Shown here: one piece after another, positions 36,702-48,966 of the stretch
How the letters are laid out: every line of letters begins with the position of its first letter
Position numbering within the stretch: the first letter of the stretch is position 1
NCBI GenBank assembly: GCA_022828595.1
Contig: JAKGHH010000005.1
Coordinates: 55,237,655-55,301,654, forward strand
Direction of reading: 5' to 3'
DNA: 64,000 nucleotides
DNA from: Nelumbo lutea
Lineage: Eukaryota > Streptophyta > Magnoliopsida > Proteales > Nelumbonaceae
The notes under the pieces: generated by a model
Told to the model about the DNA's origin: nothing
What the model saw: only the letters and a program-made list of their open reading frames with translations
Databases searched by the model: none
Translations under genes and position numbers: made by a program

Positions 36702-36771
36702 AGCCATGCATTGGGAACTTCTTCCATGAATGACAACATATAAATACAGGAAATATTCCCAATGCATGGCT
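36702..36771. repeat. Hairpin with perfect 16-bp arms
   Basis: AGCCATGCATTGGGAA (36702-36717) is exactly complementary to TTCCCAATGCATGGCT (36756-36771), with a 38-bp loop. A related hairpin with the same GCATTGGGAA core is at 52364-52417. Confidence 0.7.
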
Positions 36772-36828
36772 ACGATGTGGTGTGAGAAGCGCTATGTGCC
36801 ACATAGCGAATCTGGTTTCTGTTACACT

Positions 36829-37112
36829 TAGTCCCTGTTTGAGATTGTTTATTTTATGCAAGGACCACACATATAAGCATTTATTCGCCTTTGAGAAATA
36901 ATCCTAAATAAGTGCTTTTTCAGGAAATAAGCCTAAAGTTCTGGCCTTTTACAAGAAAAAGTGCTTATTGCATTTCTGGTCCATCTTGACCTGTCATGTA
37001 ATTTTCAAAATACCTATACTACCTCCCATTTAAAAAAATATTTTTTCACCAAACACTCATAAGGACTTATTAGGATAAGTGCTTATCCTATAAGCACTCC
37101 CAAATGGGGGGG
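36829..37112. mobile_element. Probable MITE
   Basis: Left end CCCTGTTTGAGATTGTTTA; right end read inward CCCCCCATTTGGGAGTGCTTA. Both are followed by repeated AAGTGCTTAT words facing inward. No clean target duplication seen. Non-coding. Confidence 0.5.
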
Positions 37113-37669
37113 TTAATTGTTAAATAATGACCAACTATCCCTTTATAATTGGTGATTTTTAATTTTAATTGTAACTAATAATATTTTAAACATTTCTCTC
37201 AAATCAAATCATAAAATGTGGTATATGAAAATGAAGGCTCTAAAAGCTCCAAGCCTCCCACCATTTTGACTGACTTCTTTATTTGCTGTTGTCTCAAAGG
37301 GTTAAACCTTGAAAAGGATAGGATTATATTTCTATCATAAACATGCATTTGTCAGTAGAATTTTCAGAAAAGTGATTCCATTTCCAGATATTTTATTTAT
37401 TTGACATTTCAGGAATGAGTCTTCTTAAGAAGTTCAATTGCAATGTACATAAAGAGAAAATATTAAAAAAGCGGTGAAAACGATGTCATTTTCATGCCCT
37501 TGAAAATTGAAATCGAAGGCTGAAACGCCCAACTTGGTATTGTTTAATTTGGTCAGATATTGTTGCATTAGGTATTGAGATGTCATAGGTCAAGCTTTTG
37601 TCAGAACTTCCAGAAGATCTTTCAAAAGCGACTTGCAAAATGGCCCCTATGTCTATTACCTGATGCTGC

Positions 37670-37791
37670 CCACAACAATACATTATTAGTGACATTCATC
37701 CAATTACACATTGAATACATCTCTTCTGATTTATATCACCAATATTCTCAATGTGCAACTGGATGAATGTGATTAATAATGTATTGTGGTC
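37670..37791. repeat. Long fold-back, about 43-bp arms
   Basis: The arm at 37670-37713 (with ATACATTATTAGTGACATTCATCC) pairs with 37749-37791 (GGATGAATGTGATTAATAATGTAT), with about four mismatches and a small bulge, around a 35-bp loop. It could be a tiny MITE or an inverted duplication able to form a precursor-like hairpin RNA. Confidence 0.6.
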
Positions 37792-38289
37792 AACAGATCC
37801 AGACTCTTACTAAACGTGTTTATTTCTCTTATTTTTTTTAATTACCAACTGATCTGAAAATACCCACATAGAAATGAATGATGCCTACAACATTTCTTAC
37901 CACTTACCAACTCTAGGTCAAGTCTCATGAGCAGGACCAAGCATCCCTGCGGAATTAAAGGGGTCAAATTTCTTTTTATATTCCCAAACCAAATGGCCAT
38001 TTTGGTAGCGCTCACCGCTCACCTCCGGCTCCAGATATTCTTCTCTTTGCTCAACATTTTTTTCCTCAAAAAAGAAGGGAACTTGCTTGGTTCACTTGAG
38101 AGGTCATCTTTTTTTTTTCTTTTGGAATATTCCTTGTTGGTGTTCCAATTCATACGAACCTAATCTAAAACATCCAACACTCAATACGGCCTAAGGGAGA
38201 GAAGCTGTAACAATATTAATTAAAGAAAAAATAATAATAATTTAACAAAAGATGGAGCTGACATGGATGTGGATAGTCCATGTGGTTGA
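37792..38289. other. Intergenic, no feature recognised
   Basis: No supported exon, RNA or repeat. Confidence 0.35.
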
Positions 38290-38470
38290 TACAAAAGGTG
38301 CTCATCAAACCAGTTCGGTTTTTGAAAATTATCAAATCGAATCAATTCGTTAATCGGTTTTTGATAATATATATACCAAAAAAACTGATACCAGATCGAA
38401 AAAACTGCAAAGCTGTTCAGTTAACTGGATTTTTCAGTTTGGATTTTTCGGGTTTTTATGGGCACTCTTA
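38290..38470. mobile_element. hAT-type MITE candidate
   Basis: Starts GTGCTCATCAAACC and ends TTTTTATGGGCAC, with internal (C/T)CGGTTTTT words. This resembles the GGGGTGAGC-ended hAT elements at 57897 and 58313. The ends are decayed and no target duplication was found. Confidence 0.45.
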
Positions 38471-39879
38471 GATTGTTCAGTTTTCAGACAGGTCAGTTGT
38501 CCCTCCACTTGGCAGAATAATCAAGAAGTCTTACTCTTTCAACTTGTGCCAACGTTCCAAACCCTGAGGCCAAGTCATCTCATTGGCTTAGTCTCCAGAC
38601 TCCAAAGCCATGCATTCACATATTGCAGCTGAAATAGTTTAGACCAATTGGGGATCGCATCTTCTCCCACTTGATGGATGCTTCCACGGTTCCACCTACC
38701 AAATTGCAGCACATGGGGATTTTAATTTGCCACTTGGCAAAAGAAAGACCGTCCCTCTCTCTCTCTCTCCAGTGACAGACAGCTAAGTGGGTTCCTGGTG
38801 GCAAAGAAAAGGAAAACCCATTTACACTGACATCAAACCGGGACCGGATAAGAAGGGCTTCGTGCCTAATATAATCCCAAGCCCAACATCCTCGTTAAAC
38901 ACGAACGTGGTTTCACGTTTCTTACGGTACTAAAGAATGGAGCATTCTAATAAAAAGTTGGAAATTAAAGGGAACGATACCTGTTAGGCTGTGACTGTGA
39001 CTGTGAGTAAGCAGGAAAGCCTAGCAATCACCCACACCTCCCTCCAGGCTCCCTCCCTCAATAGCCAACCATTACTGCTCTTGGCTTCTGTCGGATGGTG
39101 GTCCCCATCTGTGCCCATCGAACTCCACACAAAATTCTTCAGCCCCAGAGAAGATGTTGATAGTTTTATAGAAAACCCACAAATACAAAAATAAATAAAT
39201 AAATAAAATATCATATATATATATATATATATATACTCTGATATTCTTTTAAGTTAGAACTTAGCACCAACTACATGACAAAATGCCTTCAATCTTTATA
39301 AATTCTTTACCTCGGTAAACACGTGTACATTTATTGCTTCCTAAATTAAGGGTTTCGCATTTATATTATTTAATTCACTATTTCTCAAAAAATTAAAAAA
39401 TGTATTCTCTGGTCTTCATTTTTTTTTTAATTTCAATTTAAGGACTCAGGCTGAGGCATGTTTGTCTGTTTGTTTGTTTGTTTGAAATGATTAAATAATA
39501 ACAATAATCCCCATTAAGCCTCTTAATCAAGCATTAATTAGTCTCGCTTTGAATTCCTCCTGTTCATTTTTCTAATCAAGAACAAGGGTTTAAGAGATCC
39601 AACTCTCCCACTGAATTCCAACCACTGGATCGTGGTAGAAATTCATTCACGACCGCCAATTGGAGTGGGACCCACATCATACCAGGTCACTGTTATTCCC
39701 AACAACGAAGAGATTATATAACAGCACTAAGTCAAGGGGTAGCTTCGTAAATTCCAGTCATATCCGATAAGCGATAAACCCTCTCGGGCCTCTTCTACTT
39801 CTAGAAGGCGAGACGACTCTGTCCCCCACCCGCTTCCGCGCTCCACATTACGCGCCAACGAAGACCAAGCTGGACCACA
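38471..39879. other. Intergenic DNA upstream of ROH1
   Basis: Holds a (CT)n run at about 38755-38769, (TA)n at about 39214-39235 and a TTTG repeat at about 39462-39484. GC content rises after about 39640. No exon supported. Confidence 0.4.
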
Positions 39880-40010
39880 CACGTGTGAACTTCCGATATG
39901 GCAAGAAGACTGTGTCTCCCGATTTTCCAGCTGTGCTGCAGCTTTCCCTTCAGTCCTTACACGTGTCAATCCACCGTACGCCCACAAGATAGACAGTTGA
40001 ATTGCACGTG
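39880..40010. promoter_or_regulatory. Cluster of three G-box/ABRE (CACGTG) motifs
   Basis: CACGTG occurs at 39880-39885, 39960-39965 (as ACACGTGTC) and 40005-40010 (as GCACGTGGC). The contexts match bZIP/ABA-response elements. They lie about 1.1-1.25 kb upstream of the ROH1 start codon and about 300-420 bp upstream of a TATA-like TTATATAG at 40301. Regulation by ABA or light is inferred from the motifs only. Confidence 0.45.
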
Positions 40011-40300
40011 GCACGATCACAGAATGACAGACAGAATGCAATGGGCGCCCCACATGTACATCTCAGCGTGCATTGAGAACATCTCCCATATTTGTCATTG
40101 CGAGATGTTACTAATACACGGTTGGGATGTGCTGTTGGGCGCCGATGCGAATTCTGACAGTTACTCCCCAACCCAACTGTGTGGGAAGTACGACCCGGCG
40201 AGTGGTGACTCAGACCATTTCAGATGCATCGGCGCGCGCGCGCGGCGAGTACAAGATCAGAGACCGGGTATTATTAGCAGTAGTGCGAATTTAGGAGAGG

Positions 40301-41129
40301 TTATATAGCCAAACGTGTCCGATTCGTGTTCGGAGCGTGTTCAAATTCGGGACTAATTTTTTACTTAATTTAATAAAAAAGTAATTAGTTAGAATTAATT
40401 TTGAGTTTTATTATCTATTTTGGAAAATTTCCCACTTTTCTCTCTTTTCGTTTCTTTTCTTCGGTGTTCGGACATTTTTCCTTCTGTTTTAACCGAAACG
40501 CGGTGGACGAGACTCCGCTCATAAAGGGGGCCCCTTGCGCTAGGGTTTTCAGAATCCACCATTGTTCATCTGTAATTCCTCTCTCTCTCTCTCTCTCTCT
40601 CTCTCCCCGCTTTGCTTTACGAGGTACCTTTCGGCTCTCGCCTTTGTTCCTCCCTTCGTTATTTTTTTCTCCTTGTTTGGATTGATACCCATGTCTTTGT
40701 ATGCGTTTTTCTAAGCTTTGATGGTTGTTCATGCTTGGACGCCAAGGAAAGGGGTTTCGTGAAATCTCAATTTGGACTATTGAGGTGTTTGTCCTGTTCT
40801 TCCATTTCGGTTGATTTGGAAGGGAGCTTTGTTGGGATTGAGGGTTATTTTTTGTTGAATTTTGATTTGGTTTATGGGTTTGTTTTGAGGTTTTAATTGG
40901 GGGGAACTTGGGTGATAATGGGCTTGGTTTGAGGAAGCAGTGGATCTGATAAAGTGAGGATTTTGGAGGGTTGTGTCGGTAGATCTGGTTGAATTCTGAG
41001 GTGGGTTTTTAATTATTTTTATTTATTTCGTCAGTGGTGGTCTTGCTTTCAGGAATTTGAGGGTTTCTGAGGAATTTGCCGGAGTTTCTTTTTTTTTTTT
41101 CCTGCTTTTTTCCATTGATGTGAGTAAAG
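40301..41129 (+). promoter_or_regulatory. Putative core promoter and 5' UTR of ROH1
   Basis: A TATA-like TTATATAG at 40301 is followed by a CT-rich leader with a long (CT)n run at about 40579-40604. A possible 5' UTR intron runs from a GTACCT donor (40624) to a TTTCAG acceptor (41052). The transcription start and intron are inferred. Confidence 0.4.
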
Positions 41130-42302
41130 ATGCCTGCCACAGACTATCAGGGTTCATCCGTGCCTTTCGCCTCTCTAGGTCGTTCGCTTCTGAGTATCAG
41201 ACGCGACCAGGTTCATTCCATGGAAAGCAACCATGACCCTACCAGCCAGGAATTGGAGCTTGAGGCGTTTCAGAAACAGGTTTCTGACCGGTTCGGCGAT
41301 CTTGCCTCTGCTAGTTCTGACGATCTACTTTCCCTTTCATGGATCCGGCGGCTTCTCGATGCTTTCCTTTGCTGCCAGGAAGAATTCAGGGTTATACTGT
41401 TTAACAACAGGAATCTCGTCTCGAGATCACCCCTTGATCGCCTTATTACTGATTTCTTTGAGAGGAGCGTAAAGGCGCTTGATGTTTGTAACGCCATTCG
41501 TGATGGGATTGAGCAGGTTCGGCAATGGCAGAAGCACATGGAGATTGTTCTCTGTGCCTTGGATTCTCGCCAGAGGACACTCGGGGAAGGCCAGTTCCGT
41601 CGGGCGAAGAAGGCCTTGACGGATTTGGCAATTGCTATGCTGGATGAGAAGGATTCTGGATCAGTTCTCGCACAGAGAAATCGCTCTTTTGGGCGTAACA
41701 ATACGAGCAAGGACTCTCGCTCAGTGGGGCATTTTCGGTCTCTTTCGTGGAGTGTATCTCGCTCGTGGTCAGCTGCGAGGCAGCTTCAGGCAATTGGGAA
41801 CAACTTGGCTGCACCTCGCGGCAATGAGGTTGTTGCTACTGGTGGACTGGCAGTTCCAGTGTTTACAATGGGTTCTATTCTCTTGTTTGTGATGTGGGCA
41901 CTTGTTGCTGCAATCCCTTGCCAGGACCGTGGCCTCCAGACTCATTTCTCAATCCCCCGCCATTTCACATGGGCTGCTCCAGTTCTCTCACTTCATGAGC
42001 GGATTATGGATGAGGCCAAGAAGAGGGACCGGCGGAATTCCAATGGATTGTTGAAGGAGATCAATCAGATGGAGAAATGTGCTCGGCACATGGCTGAATT
42101 GGCTGATGCAGTCCACTTGCCGCTGACCGAGGAGCGCGAGACAGAAGTCAGGCTGGGAGTGTCGGAGTTGGCACAGATATGTGAAACAATGAAGGATGGA
42201 TTGGACCCTCTGGAGCGCCAGGTGAGGGAAGTGTTCCATAGGATTGTGCGGAGCCGGACCGAGGGTCTTGATTGTTTGGGCAGGCCAAATAATCCTGAGT
42301 AG
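41130..42302 (+). CDS. ROH1: ROH1-like protein (DUF793/BYPASS-related)
   Basis: Single uninterrupted exon, 390 residues, the usual length and intronless form of plant ROH1 proteins. Diagnostic features: N-terminal [13 protein letters not shown] (13-25), [13 protein letters not shown] (79-91), the [13 protein letters not shown] helix (132-144), a Ser/Arg-rich stretch with [18 protein letters not shown] (203-220), a hydrophobic segment [21 protein letters not shown] (about 243-263) that is likely membrane-embedded, and a helical C-terminal half ending in RVVR-like [20 protein letters not shown]1 in Arabidopsis binds EXO70 subunits of the exocyst and is linked to secretion, for example of seed-coat mucilage; that role is family knowledge. 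The start ATG fits the conserved N-terminus. An in-frame ATG at codon 31 is too late. The stop is TAG. Confidence 0.93.
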   Translation: MPATDYQGSSVPFASLGRSLLSIRRDQVHSMESNHDPTSQELELEAFQKQVSDRFGDLASASSDDLLSLSWIRRLLDAFLCCQEEFRVILFNNRNLVSRSPLDRLITDFFERSVKALDVCNAIRDGIEQVRQWQKHMEIVLCALDSRQRTLGEGQFRRAKKALTDLAIAMLDEKDSGSVLAQRNRSFGRNNTSKDSRSVGHFRSLSWSVSRSWSAARQLQAIGNNLAAPRGNEVVATGGLAVPVFTMGSILLFVMWALVAAIPCQDRGLQTHFSIPRHFTWAAPVLSLHERIMDEAKKRDRRNSNGLLKEINQMEKCARHMAELADAVHLPLTEERETEVRLGVSELAQICETMKDGLDPLERQVREVFHRIVRSRTEGLDCLGRPNNPE

Positions 42303-42480
42303 TGGCATCCTATGTACAATTTTGCTAATATCATGTGATTTTGATTTCCTGGGTAGCAACCTTGTTGCAAGGAGGAGAAGAAGAAAGTGGAGGTGAAGGT
42401 GGAGAAAAAGAAAGATCTCAAGTCTTCATCGACAATAAAAGGTTAAGCAGGTAGTGTTCTTGTATCTATCATCATACATT
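42303..42480 (+). other. Putative 3' UTR of ROH1
   Basis: Purine-rich sequence after the stop, with an AATAAA signal at about 42435. The end is inferred. Confidence 0.4.
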
Positions 42481-43217
42481 TTGTAAACAATATAGGAGAA
42501 GTTGGATTGGATCATCCTGCTCCATGCTGCTATTATCCGTCTTGTGTTTTTTTTTTTTTTTTTTTTTATTGTATAATGTTCATCAATTTTCTTTCCTAAG
42601 TTGCATCTTCTTGTTGTGCGGATTATGTAAGTTGTTCTTTTCTTTTTTTCCTCTTATTTTGCCAGTGGTACATACTATTTTAGTTGGAATATATTCCCTG
42701 GTAATTGTCATCAAAATGGCTTGGCTGTTATTGATTTACATATGTAGAGCATGACAGAAGATGATTCTGTTGGCCATTTCTGTTTATGGAGGATGATTAC
42801 CTGGAAGCTGTCATATTTACAAAGTTGTGAATGTAAATTTATGATGCATCTTTGAAGGGGTCGAAGTTTCTGCTGCCTATACATTTCGTGGGCCTTGTTC
42901 CTCAGATTGTTACATTGTAGGGCCTAACATATGAATTAAAGCATTTGCGGTGTAAATAGAAATTTAGAAGGCACTTCTCCTGTGATCCTCATCAGGAAGG
43001 GGTTGCATTGAAGATCAGTCAAAAAAATGAAGAAATTTATAGTGCCTATTGTTCAACTCTGTGCTGCATATTGAATTTGTTGAAGTTCAAGCAGAATTGA
43101 TTCAACATTCATTTGAGAGCACAAGGAGAGATTATGGTCCACATGTTGAATGGTCATAGTAGTCTGTTTTCACTAACGCAGCAAGTAAATAATTAGAGGG
43201 GTACTGTAAGTTCTTCA
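42481..43217. other. Intergenic, no feature recognised
   Basis: Poly-T run at about 42547-42567. No supported exon. Confidence 0.4.
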
Positions 43218-43337
43218 GGTTCAGTTTGGGAAGAATGCAAATCCAAATACGTTAAGTGCAAAACCTTGTAAACGGTATTTGTAAATCTTGTATTTGCTCT
43301 GTACATTTTTGTATTTGTACTCTTCCCAAACTGAGCC
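43218..43337. mobile_element. Tourist-like MITE (GGCTCAGTTTGG family)
   Basis: Ends GGTTCAGTTTGGGAAGA and (from the right) GGCTCAGTTTGGGAAGA. The core has AAATAC/TATTTG words. The flanks TCA/TCG are a partial 3-bp duplication. Same family as 48016-48744. Confidence 0.65.
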
Positions 43338-45399
43338 TCGGGTCTCAATATGAGATAAGAGATCTTTTGTGATGGAAAGATAATGGAGCAAGAACAAGAG
43401 TATGGGGATAGCAACCCTCCATTCTTCCAAAAGAAAAAAATGAACTCCAAAATTTCCCAACTCCTCCCGATCAATCCCATCATTCAAAAGTCTCATCTGA
43501 ACAAGACAACCATGGGGCGTTGATTGCCACAGTTATAATCCATGTGAAGTTCAACTTGTACTCCATGAGTACATGAAATTTTGGAGATGCTATGCTTAAT
43601 TCTTAAACCATTGATTGCAGTAGGTCTATTTCTTAATGTTAAAGCTCCTAAAATGATATTCCAATTCATTCTTATTCACATGTTGATAGCCAATCTGTAA
43701 CTGTTTTGAAATGGAAAGAAACATCAAATCAAAATATGCTGTTTCAACAAGAAACTGTTGACTGGTAAAAACATAGCTATCTAGCAACGGCTGTTACAAT
43801 GAGATTATGGAAGCCATTTACGAATGGTAAAAGAATTATTTGTTTCCAAATACCCCAAGGATATGGATCTACTAGAGGCTACAACCTTGTTACCTGTTCC
43901 CTCAGAGTCATTGCCACTATAGATGATTTTACAAGCTTCAGAGCAACCAATGTCCCGATTACTTGGACAGGTCAGAGGAGGTAGAGATGACAGCCAGATA
44001 ACAGCTTTACTGACCCATTTTGCTTCTAAACGAGGCTGGCTTTCTCAGATTTGTCAAGTTTGCATTGCCTTCTCATTCTTGTACCTCAATTTATTAGCTA
44101 AAGCTGGTGCAAGGGCAGCTTCTAGTCAGCCTCAGATCTCAGTCCCACCTCCAGCTCCAACTCGTGTTTTTGCTCTAATATTTACACATGACCAGTGATG
44201 GAAGTAAACACTAGACACTATACACTGCACGTGAAGTGTCCCTCGCTGAATTCTGACCATCGGATTCATGTCGGTTGGGTAAATTGCTTGAGCAGATTCC
44301 AATCCTACACCCCTTAACCTCTTGGTTGGTATCCAACCGAAAGATTGTGATAATAAGAGGTGGACCATTATATCATGGTTTCAGTTTGTTGGACGTCTTG
44401 TTTTGCTCTTCTATCCGGGGCCTGTTTGGCCTAATTTGCTGGGAGTAGCTCTACCCAATCTGAATCAATATTAAAAAAATATATATAAAATGCAAACGCC
44501 AATCAATTCATTTTGAAAAGACAAGAGACCATACTCGACGGACATCCCATCTATTCATAACTCATGTGCCGGACCTGCGGTTGGATAACACCAACCTCTC
44601 AAATCTCTCAAGTCTCAACCATCCACTGATACCCACTCGTTCAATTCTGTGAACAGCTAAGAGAAAAGCCAACTGAACTTTTCTTTTCTTTCAATTTCTT
44701 TAAGCTTTTCATGGATTGTGTTGGTTCTTAATTGGAACTCTACAGTTTATCTCTTGGATTGAATATGGATATATATTGTGGAACCGTGGAAGTTGGCCTG
44801 AGATGAGAAAGAGTAAAAAAGAGTACACGATTATTTAGATTAGATGAGAGAGGGAGGACCATCCGAGAAAGTGGCTACGGATATTGTTATTTATTGGACA
44901 AAGAATAATTGGCATTATTTGTGAATGCAACGAAAGCCCAAGTAGAGGTCAGAGGTCTCCTCCATCCCTATCCCTATTGGGTTCTATCCTCTTCTTGCCA
45001 CCGACGTAATTGGAATGCGACATTTGTTTCAGGATTTTCATTTTCCCAGATTTCACTGAAGGACAGAACAGTGTTTGGGTAAAGGAAATCTGGTCCTCAA
45101 GCTTAAAAGGCCGGTCTGCTGGCTGGCATCAATCTTTCAAAAGAAAGGGGAAATTAGAAAAAAAGTGCACAAGCACCACCTTGGCACTTTGGCCGGACTA
45201 GCATGGACGGATCTGTTTCTGGAATATGGCTCAAGTATGTAGACAAAAGACTATTGACAGAACCTGTTTCTTTATTACACTGAATCATCAATCTCACATT
45301 TTGACATTTCAAGACATTCAAGAATTTATCAGACACCATGGAAACAGAATTTTAGTCAGGCAATTTCAAATTGCCCCTTCAAATGGGAGTTTTCTTTGC
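43338..45399. other. Intergenic, no gene recognised
   Basis: Several short open frames but no domain or splice-consistent exon series. 43800-44200 has some coding-like texture without family resemblance. Confidence 0.35.
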
Positions 45400-45705
45400 C
45401 AATTAATTTGTAATTTTACAATACACCATCTCAATTCTCAGACCTTTGGGTCTCCATAACTTGCCACCTGTTGCATACCATCATCAAAAAGCTGATGTTG
45501 CTCTAGCTGAAGATCTCCATCAACAATGGGTCTCCAATTGATTTGTAATTTCACCATACACCATCTCAATTCTCAGACCTTTGGGTCTCCATAACTTGCC
45601 ACCTGTTGCATACCATCATCTGGGCGGGTCCCATCTAAAAAAGTGTCCACATAAACAAAAAGCTGATGTTGCTCTAGCTGAAGATCTCCATCAACAAAGG
45701 GGTCC
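45400..45705. repeat. Tandem duplication, about 135-bp unit with an indel
   Basis: The block ATACACCATCTCAATTCTCA...CTGAAGATCTCCATCAACAA at 45420-45520 recurs at 45555-45698. The second copy carries an extra 36 bp after TACCATCATC. Confidence 0.8.
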
Positions 45706-45789
45706 ATTTAATGGTGGGTTGCTTGCTATATCCTGTCCTCTGAGTTAAAGCCAAATGGCAAGTTATGTGGCCATTCAAGTTAAATGGTG

Positions 45790-46205
45790 GGTCGCTATCC
45801 CATGTCTAAAACACTAAAATCTGCGAATTATCATGCAACCTACGGACAAGGGTGGATTGGACCAAGATCGATCCATGACATAAATACGGCAACCATCGAC
45901 AAGTTAAGACGGAAAGCTCTTAAACACATAGAACTAAAATCTGGGTTGACCTATAAGTATATGGTAATTAGTACTTGGTCGGAAATTTCTACGAAATCAT
46001 AGTTTTTTCGAGATATGTCCTTAAAAGGACAATACATGGGGATGGAAAGGAATTGTGAAGAGCAAGGAATAACCTGGTTTTAAGTATTACATGGTCTATT
46101 AGCCGTGGAAATCAAACACAATTCTGGCTTGATAACTGGGTACTACAGATCAAACCCAGTTGGCTCGGCATATCTATTAGATAGAAAAGCAACTTCCGCT
46201 TAGCG
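45790..46205 (+). pseudogene. L1 LINE fragment (reverse transcriptase to zf-RVT junction)
   Basis: The + strand encodes GWIGPRSIHDINTATIDKL, then in another frame WKGIVKSKE and ITWSISRGNQTQFWLDNW. These match in order the GLG(I/F)R...DxNxALLAK, W(K/R)xILKxR and W.IGNG...FWxDNW motifs downstream of plant L1 reverse transcriptases. Frameshifted and truncated. Confidence 0.55.
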
Positions 46206-48015
46206 ATCCCAATTACTAATCAATCTGGATGCAAATCAAAAAGATGAATTCTCAAGAAAATCATGTGGTATAAGTAATGCAACAAAGGTTGGATGCAGAG
46301 TTGTAGACCAACTCTTCGAACTTGAAGGAGTAACGAAAGAATATTCAATGTCAATGGAAAACAAGCAAATTTATTTTGCATATTAAACAGGAATGGCGAA
46401 ACTCTGAGAGTACTCTAACGAATATCGAACATATAAGAATTTAGAACCATGACATATCCATTATCCAACAACTAGGAATGAAGAGCAACTAAGCCGGTGA
46501 AAGCAATGGAAGCACTTTTGTATGCTTGCTTTTCATGTATAAACGTCAAAAGCACTTTTATCACTTTTCAGCCTAAACATATGCTGCCAAGCTAATAATA
46601 AATATGCCAACAAAATCATCTGCTACAGTAGGTCCATTGTAAACATTTCATTATTGCCATGGAAGATGGAGATGGTTTCTGATACAGTAAGACCAGTCCA
46701 ATCTCCAGTCTCATCTGGAGTAAGTCTCCTTCACTCGTACACTTGGGGAAGGAAGGAAATTTCCTGGCTGACTGACTGGTTTGCCAATATTTAAAGATTT
46801 AGATGTCGTGATTGCTTGGAATGGTCCCGTTAGAATCAACCTTAGGTCTCGTGTCTTCTGGCAGCACCACTCCGTGCAATGTTTTCGTATTTCATGGCTG
46901 AATTGACCTTAAAATTGACAATCAGAATGGTGTCCACCAAACGTTGTGTTGCCTATCTATCAGATTTCTCATGGGCTGATACACCTATGCAGCTGGTTTT
47001 CTGTTCGCAGCAAATCTATCTGAATTCCTAGACATCTGTATTCAACCTTGGTCGTATCGAATCATGGGTCACATACGTCTTCTTCCTATTTTGCATCTCA
47101 AAAACCAAACATTAATTCCGACTGTAACTTGTAAGCCAGAAAAATCCAGCAATGGTGTTTGGTAAAGAGGTGTTGCAATTCTATTTGGGGTTCATATCAG
47201 CGCCACGTCTGTGTTTTTTAAGTAAAACACAAAAAAAAAATATTTGATTAGATCGTTGGAAGTTACAACGGCCACGTCTCTTTGCAATCAGAATCAGCTG
47301 AAACATCAAATAGATGTTCTTTTTTCTCTCCAGTGGCTGTCGGAGCTGTTTTTCACCCTAATGGCATCATCACCACGATACCAAACACCCACAATTTAAC
47401 GTCTCAGCTCCCCGATTGCTGTGAAGCAACCACCTCACGATCCCACACTCGAATGAAAGATGGATAGGGACTTTGAACAAGAACAAAAGGGGGCGTTCGA
47501 CAAAGCTGAATCAGCTGGCTGTTTGGTATAACTTTTTTTTTTTTTTTGAATCATTCGAAAGAAGGCTGTTTGATATAACATCTGAACAGGATAGATAATA
47601 AAGTAATTAAAGAATTCATAAAGTAGCTAAATAATTAATAATTGCATTAAATTAATTTCAAAGTGGTTTTTATGTTTGGTAACGGGAATTTTTGTCCATT
47701 GATGGAGGTGGGTCAATGAGTATTGAAAATTGGTTTGAACCCAAGCCAGGCTGGTTCGATTGGGTTTTTAATTTATGGATGCTGAATGTTCATGAAGATG
47801 ATACCATGGCCAATTGGGCCAATTCTCATACTAATCATAAGCTCAACTGCTCAAACCCATATGCTCAACCTTTGCAAAGAAAACATTAGCAGAAATCCAT
47901 AGGATGGCCATCTTATTTTGCTTTAATGTTCATTGACTCCCAAATAGTTTTTATTATGCAACTTAATGCCCAATATGTATGACTTTGCATTAGAGATTGA
48001 AACTTACGAGGCTAA
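46206..48015. other. Intergenic, no feature recognised
   Basis: No domain, RNA or element boundary I can support. Confidence 0.4.
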
Positions 48016-48118
48016 GGCTTAGTTTGAAAAGAGAACAAATGTAAATATGTATGGTATAAATACATACAAAACATAAGGTTATGCACTCTACATATTAGCA
48101 TTTGTACTCCTTCCAATT
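48016..48118. mobile_element. Truncated Tourist-like MITE
   Basis: Starts GGCTTAGTTTGAAAAGAG with the AAATATGTATGGTATAAATACATAC core of its neighbours and breaks off after TACTCCTTCCAA. The last terminal bases are lost. Confidence 0.55.
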
Positions 48119-48447
48119 TAAAGAAAGTAGTATAATACAAATACAAGGTTTAAAAATTCAATATATAAAGTTTTGCAATGTGCATTTATATTCTTTCATG
48201 ATCGAATAAGAAATTTATAGGACTTTTTGAGGAACAGCTTCACAAGGCATTTGTAAAATAGTGAATGGCCCGAGAGGGGCCTCTGAGAACTCCGCTCTTG
48301 TCTACCTTTGGGCACAAGCCCGATTAAGAAGTGGAGGCCTAAGGCCTTTGCTGAAAGAATGTCAGCATTGAAGAAAAATAGATGTCATGTTGATAGAAAA
48401 ATGAACAAACATGCATGTACAAGCTGGGTTCTAAGATTCGATCCTTA

Positions 48448-48622
48448 GACTCAGTTTGGAAGGAGTATAAATACAAATATGTATAATATAAATACATACA
48501 AAATATATAGTTTTGTACTCTACATAAACGATACAAATACAATTTTGTAGAATGCAAAACCTTATATTTTGTATGTATTTATATTGTACATATTTGTATT
48601 TATACTCTTTCCAAACAGAGCA
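48448..48622. mobile_element. Tourist-like MITE
   Basis: Ends GACTCAGTTTGGAAGGAGTA and (from the right) GCTCTGTTTGGAAAGAGTA. The flanks are TTA on both sides (48445-48447, 48623-48625). Confidence 0.7.
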
Positions 48623-48625
48623 TTA

Positions 48626-48744
48626 GGCTCAGTTTGGAAGAAGTATAAATACAAATATGTAGAGTGTAAAATCTTGTATATTTCATTATTTTATATGTAT
48701 TTGCACAGTACATATTTATATTTGTACTCTTTTCAAACTGAGCC
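48626..48744. mobile_element. Tourist-like MITE, adjacent copy
   Basis: Ends GGCTCAGTTTGGAAGAAGTA and (from the right) GGCTCAGTTTGAAAAGAGTA, flanked by TTA (48623-48625 and 48745-48747). It shares its left TTA with the preceding element. Confidence 0.75.
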
Positions 48745-48863
48745 TTAAGAAAGCTTTAGACAAGAAGTTCGGGAAACTCCAGAATAATATTGCAAATATT
48801 CAAGTGGAGCTTCAAGAACTGCAAATGAACCAATTTAATGTCCTGATTGACAATACAAGGACT

Positions 48864-48966
48864 TAAAGCTGTGTTTAGTTTGAAGGAAAAAAGTAGGGAA
48901 ACCTTTACAAATCTTGTACAGGTTTCCCTGCCTTTCCTACCTTTTCCTTCAAACCAACATAGCCTA
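48864..48966. mobile_element. Small fold-back MITE
   Basis: GTTTAGTTTGAAGGAAAAAAGTAGGGAAA-type left arm and TTTCCCTGCCTTTCCTACCTTTTCCTTCAAACC-type right arm form an imperfect hairpin. A related right arm occurs at 60350-60395. Confidence 0.55.

Noticed and set aside
39898..40308. 136-residue + strand frame upstream of ROH1
   Set aside because: Falls in promoter-like DNA with no domain; probably chance in a GC-richer stretch.
40401..40732. Overlapping frames with Arg-Glu or Leu-Ser repeats
   Set aside because: Translations of the (CT)n leader run.
41270..41710. 146-residue - strand open frame
   Set aside because: Antisense shadow of the ROH1 coding sequence.
41988..42421. Two - strand open frames of 118-123 residues
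   Set aside because: Shadows of the ROH1 3' end and UTR.
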